Shown here in pieces: positions 24,885 through 36,033 of a DNA stretch of 64,000 nt. The stretch spans positions 27,183,501 through 27,247,500 of the forward strand of contig JAYKKI010000015.1 in assembly GCA_039881145.1 (NCBI GenBank), written 5' to 3'. A model generated the notes under the pieces. That model saw only the letters and a program-made list of their open reading frames with translations, ran no database searches and was not told the DNA's origin. Source of the stretch: Druceiella hillmani (lineage: Eukaryota; Arthropoda; Insecta; Lepidoptera; Hepialidae). Positions within the stretch are counted from its first letter, which is position 1, and every line of letters begins with the position of its first letter. The position numbers were made by a program, and so were the translations under genes.

Positions 24885-25139
24885 TCAAATATTTACTTCC
24901 CTTTCCTCTTCTATGTTTGTTTTATCCTTCATGTCGTGAGTTATTTTGAATTTACGTAGGAACTCTTTTAAAATGTAAATAAGGCCGCGGAAAAATTTCA
25001 CGTCTGATACTATCATCTCCGTTTCATCTCCTTCTTTATCACAGATAAATATATAAATAATTGTGAAGCTAAAAACGTGAAGCTCAAACTGTTCATCGGA
25101 TCTCCGTTCCATATTATTCTGCCTCCGTCTCGAACTCAC
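24885..25139 (-). other. Unrecognised 84-codon ORF with coding-like composition
   Basis: The minus strand reads a charged protein (ERRSDEQFELH near the start; KEFLRKFKITHDMKDK near the end) with a hydrophobic stretch FTIIYIFIC in the middle. Base composition is less AT-rich than its surroundings. No family recognised and no linked exons seen, so it may be chance or an exon relic. Confidence 0.2.
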
Positions 25140-25756
25140 TTTACCATTTTATAGGTCTTATTAACTACGTCCTTAAAAGAAAATTTAAATATGCTTAATC
25201 TTACAGATTCTTTGTCATAAGGTTTTCTTTGAATGATGAGTGCATTTTCATACAATCGAATTGCAGAAAACACCGTTTCAAAAATTACTCATAATACAAC
25301 ATTTAAAACTTAAACAAACATAATAACAATTAATGTATGATGCACTGGCACGTTATAATGAAAAAATGGCCATCTGGCTATATACTAAGAATTGCACTAA
25401 GAATTACTGGCATTGCACTAAGAATAAGGCTCAACTATAGGGATGCCAAATCATGAAGAGATGAAGTCGAATAGAAAATAAACCCCCATAAACACTTATA
25501 TTATTTTTATTATCGAGATGTAAATCAACTCTTGTATTAAGTTCACAGATATAAAATAAAACGAATGGGCTGGAGGAAACCCAGACAATATGTTCCACAA
25601 AATAACGTCAAGCGGACTTTTTTTAACAAAAATTGATTCAAACGCCACATAACTTATATAACTAATAGTAATTAAGCAATAACTTGGAAGCAAAAATTTA
25701 ACTTTTTGGATTTACGTCCAAAAATATTACGTGATGCATTTATATTTCATTTAAAG

Positions 25757-25832
25757 TATTTGAGGCATTTCCTAGATTTTTGAAATCCCTTTCTAAATTA
25801 TAATTGCAAAAATCCGGGAAACGCCTCAAATA
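25757..25832. repeat. Imperfect hairpin, 25-bp arms
   Basis: Arms 25757-25781 and about 25808-25832 match at roughly 22 of 25 positions when reverse-complemented, around an AT-rich loop of about 27 bases. Confidence 0.75.
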
Positions 25833-26689
25833 ATTCCAAATTCAGGAAAAAACAATAGTAAAAACCTAAAATCGAAAAAAACGACTTTCATATCGCCGTC
25901 GTGACGCTACGAATTCATTATCACCGTCACCGTTGAAACTCAAAATCAAATAATATCGTCGTGCAACCGTCACGCTACTTCAGTCCAACAACAAGGAGTC
26001 CTGTCCACCATGCAGTAAGTGACACCAAGCAGCCAACGGCAGCAGCTCGTCTTCTTCCGCGATCTGTATGGGAATCCAGCACCATCAGTCAGATGCACTG
26101 TACAATTACGTTGTCTCCACCGCAAGAAATTATAATCCTATTATTTTAAACTATTCAAAACTATTAATATTTTATGACTCTTAATATATGGTTTTGTTCA
26201 TTCTCCTTAACTTTATGCTATATTTAAAATTCACCATTATATCGTTCAACCTACATATATGACTTTGTATTTTCACGTTAATTGCATCATAGAATTACTT
26301 CCATATTACTAATATCATAGTATTTATAATCGTCATAAGCTTATGTGTAAAATTGTATCTACATTTATTATCAGATAGCTTCTTCTTTAATCAAATCGCT
26401 ACGTAACAGCTTCGTATTTTAATGCGATTAACTATCACAACACTGCAACACTTAACACCGCGTTAAGTGCATTGTTATCGTAGTCGCCGCGCCATTCCGA
26501 TAACACACACCGTGATAATGTCCCGAAAAGAAAGGAATGTTAAGGGCGCAGACACATAAATCAATTCGAATTTTATTACTCTTATATTATTATCCAGTTC
26601 ATTAGACTATACTATGATTCAAGAGAAAACCTAAACGTATATTTGACTAATTATTACAATTAATTTAGCTTCCGCTCAACGAGAAGAAA

Positions 26690-27830
26690 TCATTTTTAAG
26701 TTTATCCTTAGTCAACTTCAGGGTAAGGCAGATATAACCTATTCTATCAAAGAATTTGATAATAGGACCCAACTAAAAGAAGTTCATAAAAAAATTATTT
26801 AAGTAGCCCAGACATATACTAACTTACTTACCGACCTGCAAGATTACATAAGCTACATTAAATTAGTTAATCAATTTTTATTACACGTGGAAAGCTGTAT
26901 TTTAAAACTTTTGACCGAAGTAACGATTTCGAATATAGTTAAAGCCAAATTAATGGAACGCCTGCATATATAGAAGATCTGTGCACTTAACACTTTCATT
27001 ATGGTCTTTCACCCCCAAAATTGCTAATATGATCCGACGCCGAGACCTTAAAATCCTCAACGAAGAAAAAATTCAAGAATTATTTTACAAGCAAATACAA
27101 CATAATTTGAAATCTAAACAAACAGAACTAATCTCAAGTTCAACTAACCCTTATTATTGTGAAAACTCTCCAACATAACCTCTAATAAACCTAAATTCAA
27201 TTATCTAGTTAATCCGCCTATATGTCGCTATTGTAAAAAGGCAAGACACACTATCGAATTATGTTGCTTACGCAAATGCAATAATAATAAATTTAAGATT
27301 AATATCATACTTTATTTAATTCGAGACTATAACTTAACGCCATGAGTAAATTTTATCGAAACAAAAATTCAAGATGAAAATAATTTAAATGTTAGCAAAC
27401 CCGAAAATTATTTAAACGAATGAATGTTTCGTTTAGGTATCGTTTGGGACAAAACTTTTCCAAAATAGGCACCATCCTCATTTTATCAAACTGGACCAAA
27501 GTACAGGATAATTATCCTCAAAATTACGGTCTATCAAAAATCGATAAAAAAAACACTTAATCCCCGCGGGTAACAAACCCCAAACAAATCATCACATAAA
27601 AAATACCAACGGACAGAGTAATCAGCCCCAAATATAAGGCAATACAAATTATTACACAAAATATACCACCGAATAGGGTAGTCAGCATCAAATATAACTC
27701 GTGTATGTGATCAACCTCAAATAAATCACGACTCAAACGACGCCAACGGACTGGGTAACCCGCGCCAAAATCATAGCAGTCAACAAAACGATAATACAAA
27801 TCCTAACGAAAAAAAAATCCACAAAATATT
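26690..27830 (+). pseudogene. Errantivirus gag remnant
   Basis: An alpha-helical-looking start (EEIIFKFILSQLQGKA) is followed by stops. A CCHC zinc knuckle CRYCKKARHTIELC lies at about 27221-27262 with correct C-x2-C-x4-H-x4-C spacing. An Asn/Gln/Pro-rich low-complexity tail covers 27550-27830. The knuckle marks it as nucleocapsid-type Gag. Several stops and frameshifts break it; the minus-strand ORF over the tail is a shadow. Confidence 0.7.
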
Positions 27831-27839
27831 CAAAATCGC

Positions 27840-29220
27840 TTACACAAATAGATCACTCCCGCACATAAACATTAATAAGACATATACAAAAAAACACTCT
27901 GTTTCCTACTTGAGACAGGTTCACCAATTTATATATAATAAAAATCTTCCATCGATTCGATGTAAAAAAAATTGTCAATTAAAGAAATAAAGCTCAAATG
28001 ATCATGCCATTGAAGTTACAGATAACATAATGTCGATTCATAAATTCTACTTAATAACAACCTCCTTTGCAAAAAATGCCGATAACGTGATTTCCTGAGA
28101 GAGATCAATGCATTCGTTTATTTCATATAATTCAAAAAATCAATTATTTTATCTTCTCTTCGCAAAGATCCATCTATATGATAAAAGCCTTCAATGTTTG
28201 AGGAATGAACTAATAATTACCCTAAATGACCATAACAATGAAATAACAATAACAGATTTTAAAAGCCTTTTGACAACTACAGATTTTATAAAATATACAA
28301 TATGTTTCTCTTTTTATTTCACAACACCAGAATCGTCACAAATCCATGTATCCATCATTAAGCAAAATTCTCAAAGAATAATATAACCTTCTAATTAGGG
28401 CATTTATTACTTCCACTCGTACACAAAAAGAGTCAAGAAAAATACTTTTGGCAAAACATGTGACATAGAAATTATATATAAGAGTATGCACTGTGCCAAA
28501 CAAAAAAAGTCCTTGGAAAAACCAACCGTGCTCCATTACAAATAACCACTTCTTCCGCTAAACGTTTCGAGCATGTTGGACTCGACGTATTTGACTCTTT
28601 ACCAGAATCAGACAACGACAAACTCAAATACATATTAACCTAAAAGGACGATCTTTTCAAATTGTCGGATGAAACTTGCAAGTGTCTGGTTAATTTCATA
28701 CTTTTTTTTGGCATTCCTATATCTATTCTTACAGATCAAAGCACGAATTTTAAGGCCGATATTTTTAGGCAAACCTGTAATTTTCTCAAGATAAAACAAC
28801 TCGGATCATCTCCCTAACATCCGCAGATCCAAGGAGCGTTAGAGCGAGCCACTCAACATAAGTCTTACGTGGACGAACCGAAGCATCTGGGTCGCTATGT
28901 ATACATCGCCATGCTGGCGTAGAATACTAATATCTCTTCTAATACGTACTATTTCCCTTAAAATATTTAATAAAGGTACGAGCCTTATATCCCAGATTCT
29001 ATGTACGATAGAGCCTTAAGCGCTTCTATCCCAACTATATCTATATCCTTCAACATCATTTAAAGTAAATTCTACAAAGTATACTGTGATAAAGAACTCA
29101 CCCAGTGAAGTATAAAGTTGGTAACCTCGTGTACATAAAAAGCCACCTAAGACTACAAAAAAGCTCCCTCCCCAAAGTGGAAAGGCCTGAGAAAAGTTGT
29201 TAAAATTCGTGTAAATAATT
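27840..29220 (+). pseudogene. Errantivirus pol remnant, protease edge plus integrase
   Basis: Near 27890-27940 one frame reads FLLETGSP, matching a retropepsin active site 'FLIDTGS' with the catalytic Asp replaced by Glu. 28108-28386 is an intact 92-codon stretch that fits the region between RNase H and integrase. From about 28540 to 28870 the integrase core is readable: HVGLDVFDSLP, then FGIPISILTDQSTNF, then HPQIQGALERA. The order of D, D and E catalytic positions is visible. Many stops follow. The RT and RNase H region is absent. Confidence 0.75.
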
Positions 29221-29299
29221 GTTTGTCAATTTTATTTAATTTCTGGCATGCAAATCATCATTTTGATTAGGTCAAACTTACCGAAATAGCATAATGAAA

Positions 29300-31080
29300 T
29301 AAACTTCTTTCCACATATAAGAATCGACCTAATTATCCGGCAATGGCATCAGATAATCGAGATAATACCATCCAACCTATTACCAGGAAGCTCGGTTTAC
29401 ATTTCGTTCCAAATGGATTCTTAAAATGAATTAATGACCACATGCATATCATAATCGCTGTCGACATTTCACATATCAAATCTCAAATCAAAAATATTGG
29501 TAGTATTTTGGGTACACCTTCTTTTCTGTCAATAAAGTCATGTAATTAATAAGGACGCTGTATGCCATAATATGTTTTAACCTCTCATCTCGCCCTATAA
29601 TGATATCCTCAATGACTACGCTGCTATTTCTCATTTGTTACCATCACAATCTAAGAGATCCGAGTGGTTTGCCGGTGTAGGTACCGCGTTCAGACCTATA
29701 TTTAGCATAATAGATGAAGAAGACGCTATAAAATACAACAACGCTATTCAAAACTTGCAAAATAATGAGAAAAATTTAGTTTTTCTTGTAAAAGAAAATG
29801 TCTTAATGTCAAAATTAGCAATCTCTAATTTTAACAAAACGATTACTTCAGTAAACAGCAACAAAGCACGTTTGAGTAATATTATCGATGAACTGTCATT
29901 TAATGTTAAAAAGATATCGATTTTTACTGATAATTTCAGTTTTAAGTCTAGAATTAATGATATATTTAATATCTTAGAATCCAGCTTACTCACACTACCT
30001 TTTAATGTAGAAGATATCATAAACGCCATGTTATCTGCGAAAAGCGATACATCAGATGCATCAATTCTTAATTCTAAGCAATTTTTCCACGATTTAGTCG
30101 ATATCTTACGATACTTGCTTAAAATGTAGAGTTTCCTATATAATTGGATAATATCCATAGCATAATAAGTGTTTCTAAGTTAATTTCATATTTAGTAGAT
30201 AATAAGATTGTATTTATATTAAAAACTCCAATACTAAGTCATAAAGAGTATAACTTACATAAAAACATCCGCGTGCCATTTGATTTAAAAAAAACAGACT
30301 CTTATGCCATGGTCATTCCATTAAATAACAACATTACAATCAGCAAAAATAAAACCCATATTATAATCTGATAGATCTTCAATCGTGTAACGAAATTTTT
30401 AGTAAACTCTTTATTTCTGGTGAACGTTTACACGAGGACTGCTTATCCAAACTGTGAAACAGAGATAATGTTGAAAAATTCTCTCTTTATTCTTGTATAG
30501 AAATGTTGACACATGGTAAAAACCATGACAAAAAAATGGATAATTGTTTAATCAGGGGTCATCAAAATAACTATTGAATGGGCTCCAACATACACGATAT
30601 AAATATACAGGGTACAGGAATACTCAATTTACTCCCTTGATGTGTAGGTTATTGTAGAGATATCCAACTCTATGTAAATTATAGTTGTAATTACGATAAA
30701 TTAAAATCAATTATGAAAAACATTCCAGCTGTTACATAAATAAAAGTTAATTTAAATAATTTTGAAAGGTTGAAAGGAATATCGAATAAAATGATTTGTA
30801 AAACAGAATCAATTATAGATCAAACCGATATATTCTAGAATATAATTCTCTTTACCCAATACTTTCATATTGTATTCTAAGGTTAATATTGTTTTTTTTT
30901 GCGTTGTATAGAATCTATAAGAAATTCGGCAACTTCCTGAAAATACCCCATGTAATAAATATTTAAAACCTGATTCTAACGATGTTGAAAATCCTAAATC
31001 TGATGACATTGAACCAAACCCTTTAACGAAACTATGTATTTTAACTTAAACTTCCGCTTTAACCGCGTGACTTTAATCTA
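29300..31080 (+). pseudogene. Errantivirus env remnant
   Basis: Envelope fusion glycoprotein of insect errantiviruses, related to baculovirus F proteins. The longest open piece, 29635-30129, begins after a basic SKR site that fits a furin-type cleavage position. A glycine-containing fusion-peptide-like start (WFAGVGTAF) follows, then a long helical region. The next piece continues in another frame at 30144-30371; after that only scattered similarity remains. The surface subunit before 29635 is broken by stops. An antisense ORF at 29748-30158 is a shadow. Confidence 0.7.
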
Positions 31081-31091
31081 ACGCGGGGGGC

Positions 31092-31330
31092 TGTTATACA
31101 CAACTAATGTAAGGCCTTCTGCCGACACAGTGCAATCTCAGCCTGTAGTACACGGTATCAACATAAGAGTATCTCACTGTACTCATTTTATACTGGATCA
31201 GCGAAACCTAACTTACCGAAGGCAGACGGCTTCCAGCTCAGTACTATACTTACTCCCGTCGCAACCAGGCACTTACCGAGTTCCTATATACCAAAGTTTT
31301 CACTAGTAAAAATATTAATTTAATTAACAG
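31092..31330 (+). repeat. Errantivirus 3' LTR
   Basis: Starts TGTTATACACAAC directly after the purine tract acgcggggggc, is GC-richer than its surroundings, and probably ends at ttaattaaca near 31329. The 3' boundary is uncertain because no second LTR is available to compare. Confidence 0.55.
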
Positions 31331-31769
31331 TAACTGTTCTTTTTTTTTTAAACTTGACAACAATTTAAACCTTTCCTTCCCGAAAAAAAAAACATTTAAA
31401 AAAATAGATTTGTATTCACTTCAAAAAGATAATTTTCTACGATACCCAGTATACAGAAACATTTTGCAGGCTTAGAAGCCTTCTTAAATTACAGTTTTAA
31501 GTTAAACTCTATCTCTATTTTTAAATCAAGAATCAATATTTCGTGTGTAAATTTCAAACCCTATCTAATTCAGGTCATAAACCGCCGAGAATGAACGGAT
31601 TTGAATTAAAATACACCAAAATTAATAAAAAAATTCACAGACAATTGAGATTTTAATATTTACCTGTTTCTATTAATCCGAATAATCCAAAAAATAATAA
31701 TGCGTTAAAATAATCGCACCAAAAAAATATGTCAATAACCTAAATTCTGAAGACGAATTCTGAAGAGAA

Positions 31770-32300
31770 TGAAAGATTTTTATTAATTCGTAGACCCTTC
31801 TAACACAAAATAAAATCTAAACTGCAATGTACGAATATAAGTTTATGAATGCTTCCCATCTTTTTCAAAACAATTACTAAAATCTAAGACAACATTTTCG
31901 TTTTTTTTTCTTTTCGTAATCATTTCAAATAGTTCAATCTTATTATCGAGTCTTCATTGTATACGTTTCGGTAAATTTTTCATTAATTTTAGTCTCATAA
32001 ATTCCGAGTTATTTATCTATGATACCGGACAATTGAATTAACTCATCATAACATTGAATTAACTCATACCTTACAATTATCTTTTTCTTTTGATAATTAT
32101 GTGCATCAAGATTTTGTTGCCTACGTATACATCTATTTCGAGTCAACCGTCGTTTTTAAAGATATTAGAGATCTTCATAAAAGCTTGGCAGTTCATTTAG
32201 CTGCCAATAATATACCACACTTTATTCATATATTTACTAGAATAAAACGATTATTTAACACGTATTTCTTCGGCCATGCCAAAAGCAAACAATGAAGTCC
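31770..32300 (+). repeat. Old dispersed repeat, copy 2, with a residual ORF
   Basis: Partner of 4100-4720. It holds a 64-codon ORF (32101-32295) reading FKDIRDLHKSLAVHLAANN and HIFTRIKRLF; the matching stretch of the partner is not open. The ORF may be a transposon protein relic, but I do not recognise a family. Confidence 0.45.
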
Positions 32301-32410
32301 TGCTAAAAGTATCTAGTTGATTAATTACATCCAGCATGTTAATTACAGTCTTCTCAAATTTAGTTAGGCACTCCGTTTTAGTTACATTTTACTGTAATGT
32401 AATATACACG

Positions 32411-32412
<2 letters not shown>

Positions 32413-32456
<44 letters not shown>
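32413..32456. repeat. (TA)n microsatellite
   Basis: About 20 TA units. Confidence 0.9.
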
Positions 32457-32462
<6 letters not shown>

Positions 32463-32969
32463 ACCTTTTTTAAAATACCAACAATTTAACTAAACCTTTT
32501 TGACCCTGGAAGGAAGACAACCTCCTGTTCGACCTATGTCTCAACGATACTTAAATCATTTCCGCACGTTGATAAATATTTCTTTGACAAATGTTACATT
32601 TCATTTTATATTTTAGTTGCACCCATTTTCCAAAGTTTAATTAATAAATTAATTAATACTCGTATTTATTTTTCTTGTGTGGCGCAGGCAGGTACCTAAT
32701 ATATCAAAACTATATATGTGGATAACGTCGTAAAACATAATTAATCGATAATCAAGTTCCCACTCGAACATGGTGAACAATGCCATATATAACGAGAGTC
32801 TACGCTGTTTTTCTCACTTAAAGAAAGATCGATCGAGATGAAGCCTGTTATAGTTTTTATTTTTGAATTTAAATTATTTTTATATCACCTTGACTTCACT
32901 TAGATAATACTCTTTTCAAAGGCCTTCAGAAACGGATTATAAACATGCTACGTGTCTCTTTTTTTTTGT

Positions 32970-33530
32970 AAATATTAATAAAGAAGAATTAATAAAGTGC
33001 CATATAGCATAACTTAAACAAAACATATGGGATGACTATTGCCATCTAAAATCATCAATAAGAATATTATTATATTTCACGCACTAAAACAATGGTGTTC
33101 CGTTATCATTTTAAATTCCATCTGGCTATTAATTTAGTTCGTTTACCTTTTAATCATTTGCTTATCTGGCACTGAAAGCTGAAATGTGGTATGGAATTAA
33201 AATTTCTATAAAGTTAATGTTAGAATTAATTAAGTTGCATATTTAAGTATTTATTCGAAGGATAAAGTGGTAAAGCTCATTACATACGATCGATTCGATT
33301 TCCCACTTCTTGTTATTATAATTACTATTTTGACCGAAGATGTATTTCTTCAATAATAATTTCTTAATGATAAATCTCATTGGATCGTAATCTGTACTTT
33401 CAATAATTCCTTTTACTAAAAATATTTTGGCATAATGAGTTCTAAAATTTCTCTCCCTCGTTTATCTGATAATAAAAGTTAGTTAATTGGGTATCTTAAG
33501 GAAACTATGTATGGTTTCAAATACTTCTTT
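32970..33530. repeat. Old dispersed repeat, copy 2
   Basis: Uninterrupted partner of 14930-16050, including aataaagtgccatatagcat and ttattcgaaggataaagtgg. It shows what the other locus looked like before its LINE insertion. Confidence 0.6.
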
Positions 33531-33539
33531 TCCTTCTTG

Positions 33540-35800
33540 GGTTTCATGTCTCGAGAGATAAACAATTAAACCATTATAAGATCACTCGCGTGTTCGTCTT
33601 TCATAACGGACTTAGCAAAAAGCTTGAAATTTGTCATGACATTATTAACCTACATATATTTCCATATTTAATACTCAAAAATAATTGTGTGAAAATTTTT
33701 CAGGAGGCAAATGAAGCATACGACCATATTTTACTTTAGGGTGTGGTATGGGGTATCGTTTGAAAGTTTTTAAATTATTTTTTTTATTTAGGTTGCTTCT
33801 AGAGGTATTGCTTAAAATATGTACAAAAAACATTCACAACGCGTTTTTATTTATTGTCAGTAACTAGCATATAATACCATTAATTCGTTCAATATTTAAA
33901 GTTCGACATCGAATGAGACCAGTTAAGCAACAAACATTGATCGACGACGACCGAGGTAATTATTTGACTTCATCCACAACACTAAATCGATTTAAACGGT
34001 CGATATTATCGATAGAACGCAATGTAGAGACATCTTAGGGTGGCCGAATTAAGATATCTCACCAATATGCTAAGTCGCTCCCCTCCAATTTAACTGTTAT
34101 TCGATGTGGTTAATAAAAAATCATTTTCATTGAAGCATATTTGTTAAGCATTGGCAAAATTCTTCGTATTTGCTTAGAGTGCTTATAGCCGACGTTAAGA
34201 ATATTTAAAAACTTTGCTGTTGATTGGTCTTCTTTAACCTTGTCCGTTGCTCATATATCAACGAGTAAGTTACTTATTTTTTTCTTCATAACATAATCGA
34301 ACTAATTGCAGCTGTTTCATGTTTAACTTACTAATACGAAGCATTCATAGCCCAACTAATGATTTTGGAATAGTTTACCTTTGCAAAGAGCGACGTAATC
34401 ATATTAGTAAAAGACTATTGTATAATATACGCATAATTACAAGCCTACTAATAAAGAGTTGAATAACGAGGAGTGGCGATGTTAAATTACTTCCTGTGTA
34501 TAATTTCTGAGTTGCTTACATAAGCGGTATTTGTCGCTGTTTAAACTAAGTACATATTTAAAATGATGGATACGTATAATATTTTATGCATTTAGTATTT
34601 CCGCAAATTACTAAAATTTTATACTCAACCATAGTTTTAAACATAGGCAGTATAAACTATATACAAACTGTGCTCCCCAAGGGTAGTTATTTACTTTTGC
34701 TTCAAGTATGCATCTATAGTAAATAAAACGTTACTTCGTTTCGGATGAAACTTTATGTCTGTATTATAAATTATGCTCTGTAATTGACTGTATATATTCC
34801 AGTCGACATTATTAGATTAACTTCGGTACATTGAAATCTTTTTACGAGCAAAATGACAATGTTTGTTGAGAAGATTGTCCATTATCGAATTTAGTATGTT
34901 ATCATATCTTATTTACTTGATTAAAAATAAGAATATATAAAATAAGCGTTGTCTATTCAATTTTATGCCTGAAATTAAGAGTTAAGCAGTATTATTAGCC
35001 TTTCACTTGAACAATTCATATAGAAAACGCGTCATTTTTTTTAATAATATGTCGGTACTTGCATGAATTGCAAATACCGGAAACATTATTTGTGATTAGT
35101 TAATATCAGGGAAGTGTTCCTCTACTAGAAGTTTCAAGTTCTTTAAAGACTAAAAAACTAGGAACAGGAAATCAGATTTCGAAACATTCATCATGGAAAT
35201 ATATATAGAAATTATTTTTAGGGTTCGATCTATACGAATGCAAAATATTTCAGGCGTGAGTGTTCCTTTTAATCCCAGAAGGTAATTATTTTTTTATCAT
35301 CTATAAAATTTTGGCACTACAAGAGGTTAATAAATGGCGCAGTCTTTAGTAAATATATTGTTTGCGTGTCTCGAGAGGACAAAACCTTCAAGTATTCATG
35401 CTGCTGTAATCAAAAGTCCACGCGGCGAGTAGTTGTCTATAACATGGTCTCATATTACACAACTTAGAAAAATAGGTAAATTCCCTCAACTTATAACTTT
35501 TCGTCCGAGTAAGTGGAATGGTGTAAATCAAAACTCATGCAGGTTACATTCCATGTTACTCGGATGAAAGCACAGATTCTGACTGTCGTACGTATCTAAA
35601 GCAAATACCTAAGGTTAGTAAAATTTACCAACTCGATATAAAGTTCAAGACTATCAAACCACATCCCTCATACCAATAAAATTAGATAACTCTTAACGAC
35701 TTTTTTAAATATATAATATAAATACAAGTATTCTGATTACGAGCGGTTTACGCTACAAGCTGTATATGTTCATAAGTAATAGCCCTGGCTACACTCAGTA
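33540..35800. other. Intergenic upstream of the acetyltransferase gene
   Basis: AT-rich, no ORF of note, no clear repeat or RNA gene seen. A donor-like gagtaagtt at 34264 has no coding context. Confidence 0.5.
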
Positions 35801-35812
35801 AGTGCATATTTC

Positions 35813-35820
35813 TATAATAA
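35813..35820 (+). promoter_or_regulatory. Possible TATA box of the acetyltransferase gene
   Basis: tataataa lies 34 bases before the A of an arthropod initiator-like TCAGT (35845-35849). The sequence after it (35850-35940) is richer in G and C than the flanks, as for a 5' UTR. In AT-rich DNA this spacing can arise by chance. Confidence 0.3.
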
Positions 35821-35844
35821 CCAATGAACGCAAATTGAAGTCGA

Positions 35845-35849
35845 TCAGT
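35845..35849 (+). promoter_or_regulatory. Possible initiator (TCAGT)
   Basis: Matches the arthropod initiator consensus about 155 bases before the proposed start codon at 36003. Supported only by position and the TATA-like box upstream. Confidence 0.3.
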
Positions 35850-36002
35850 TTCACTTATTTGCGCTTGCAAACAAGTCGACTGCGAACTAAGCCACAGCCG
35901 ACGCAATCGCTACAACAGATTCTCACGTTTATGGTTACTTGTCGTAACTATAGCATCTGATAATAGCATTTTCTACAGAAGTTAATATTTTAACTCTCAA
36001 GA

Positions 36003-36033
36003 ATGACGCCAGTGCTGGGTGAATCTAAATGCG
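36003..36033 (+). CDS. Acetyltransferase exon 1 (inferred start)
   Basis: An ATG with caaga before it reads MTPVLGESKC and one further base, then a gttagt donor. The leftover base combines with GA at the start of the next exon to give Gly, so the phase fits exactly. The donor is non-optimal and the exon short, so another upstream start is possible. Confidence 0.45.

Larger units (their letters stand above)
22740..26680. other. Intergenic, no confident gene
   Basis: Contains two weak coding-like stretches listed separately (23407-23540 and 24885-25139), a GC-richer block at 23730-23910 with repeat character, a hairpin at 25757-25832 and a CpG-bearing block at 26430-26560. No LTR matching the errantivirus 3' LTR was found here. 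Confidence 0.45.
26690..31330 (+). mobile_element. Errantivirus (gypsy-like insect endogenous retrovirus), internally deleted
   Basis: Gene order gag, protease edge, integrase, env, polypurine tract, LTR is readable on the plus strand across many stops and frameshifts. Reverse transcriptase and RNase H are missing: the protease edge near 27900 passes into the pre-integrase region by 28108, where about 2 kb would be expected. A purine tract ending gggggg at 31090 precedes a TGTTATACA LTR start. No 5' LTR copy was seen upstream of gag. The element cannot replicate by itself. Confidence 0.8.

Noticed and set aside
26430..26560. 5' LTR of the errantivirus
   Set aside because: CpG-bearing block in the right place, but it shares no recognisable sequence with the 3' LTR at 31092-31330.
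29748..30158. 136-codon minus-strand ORF
   Set aside because: It is antisense to the errantivirus env frame, which has clear family features.
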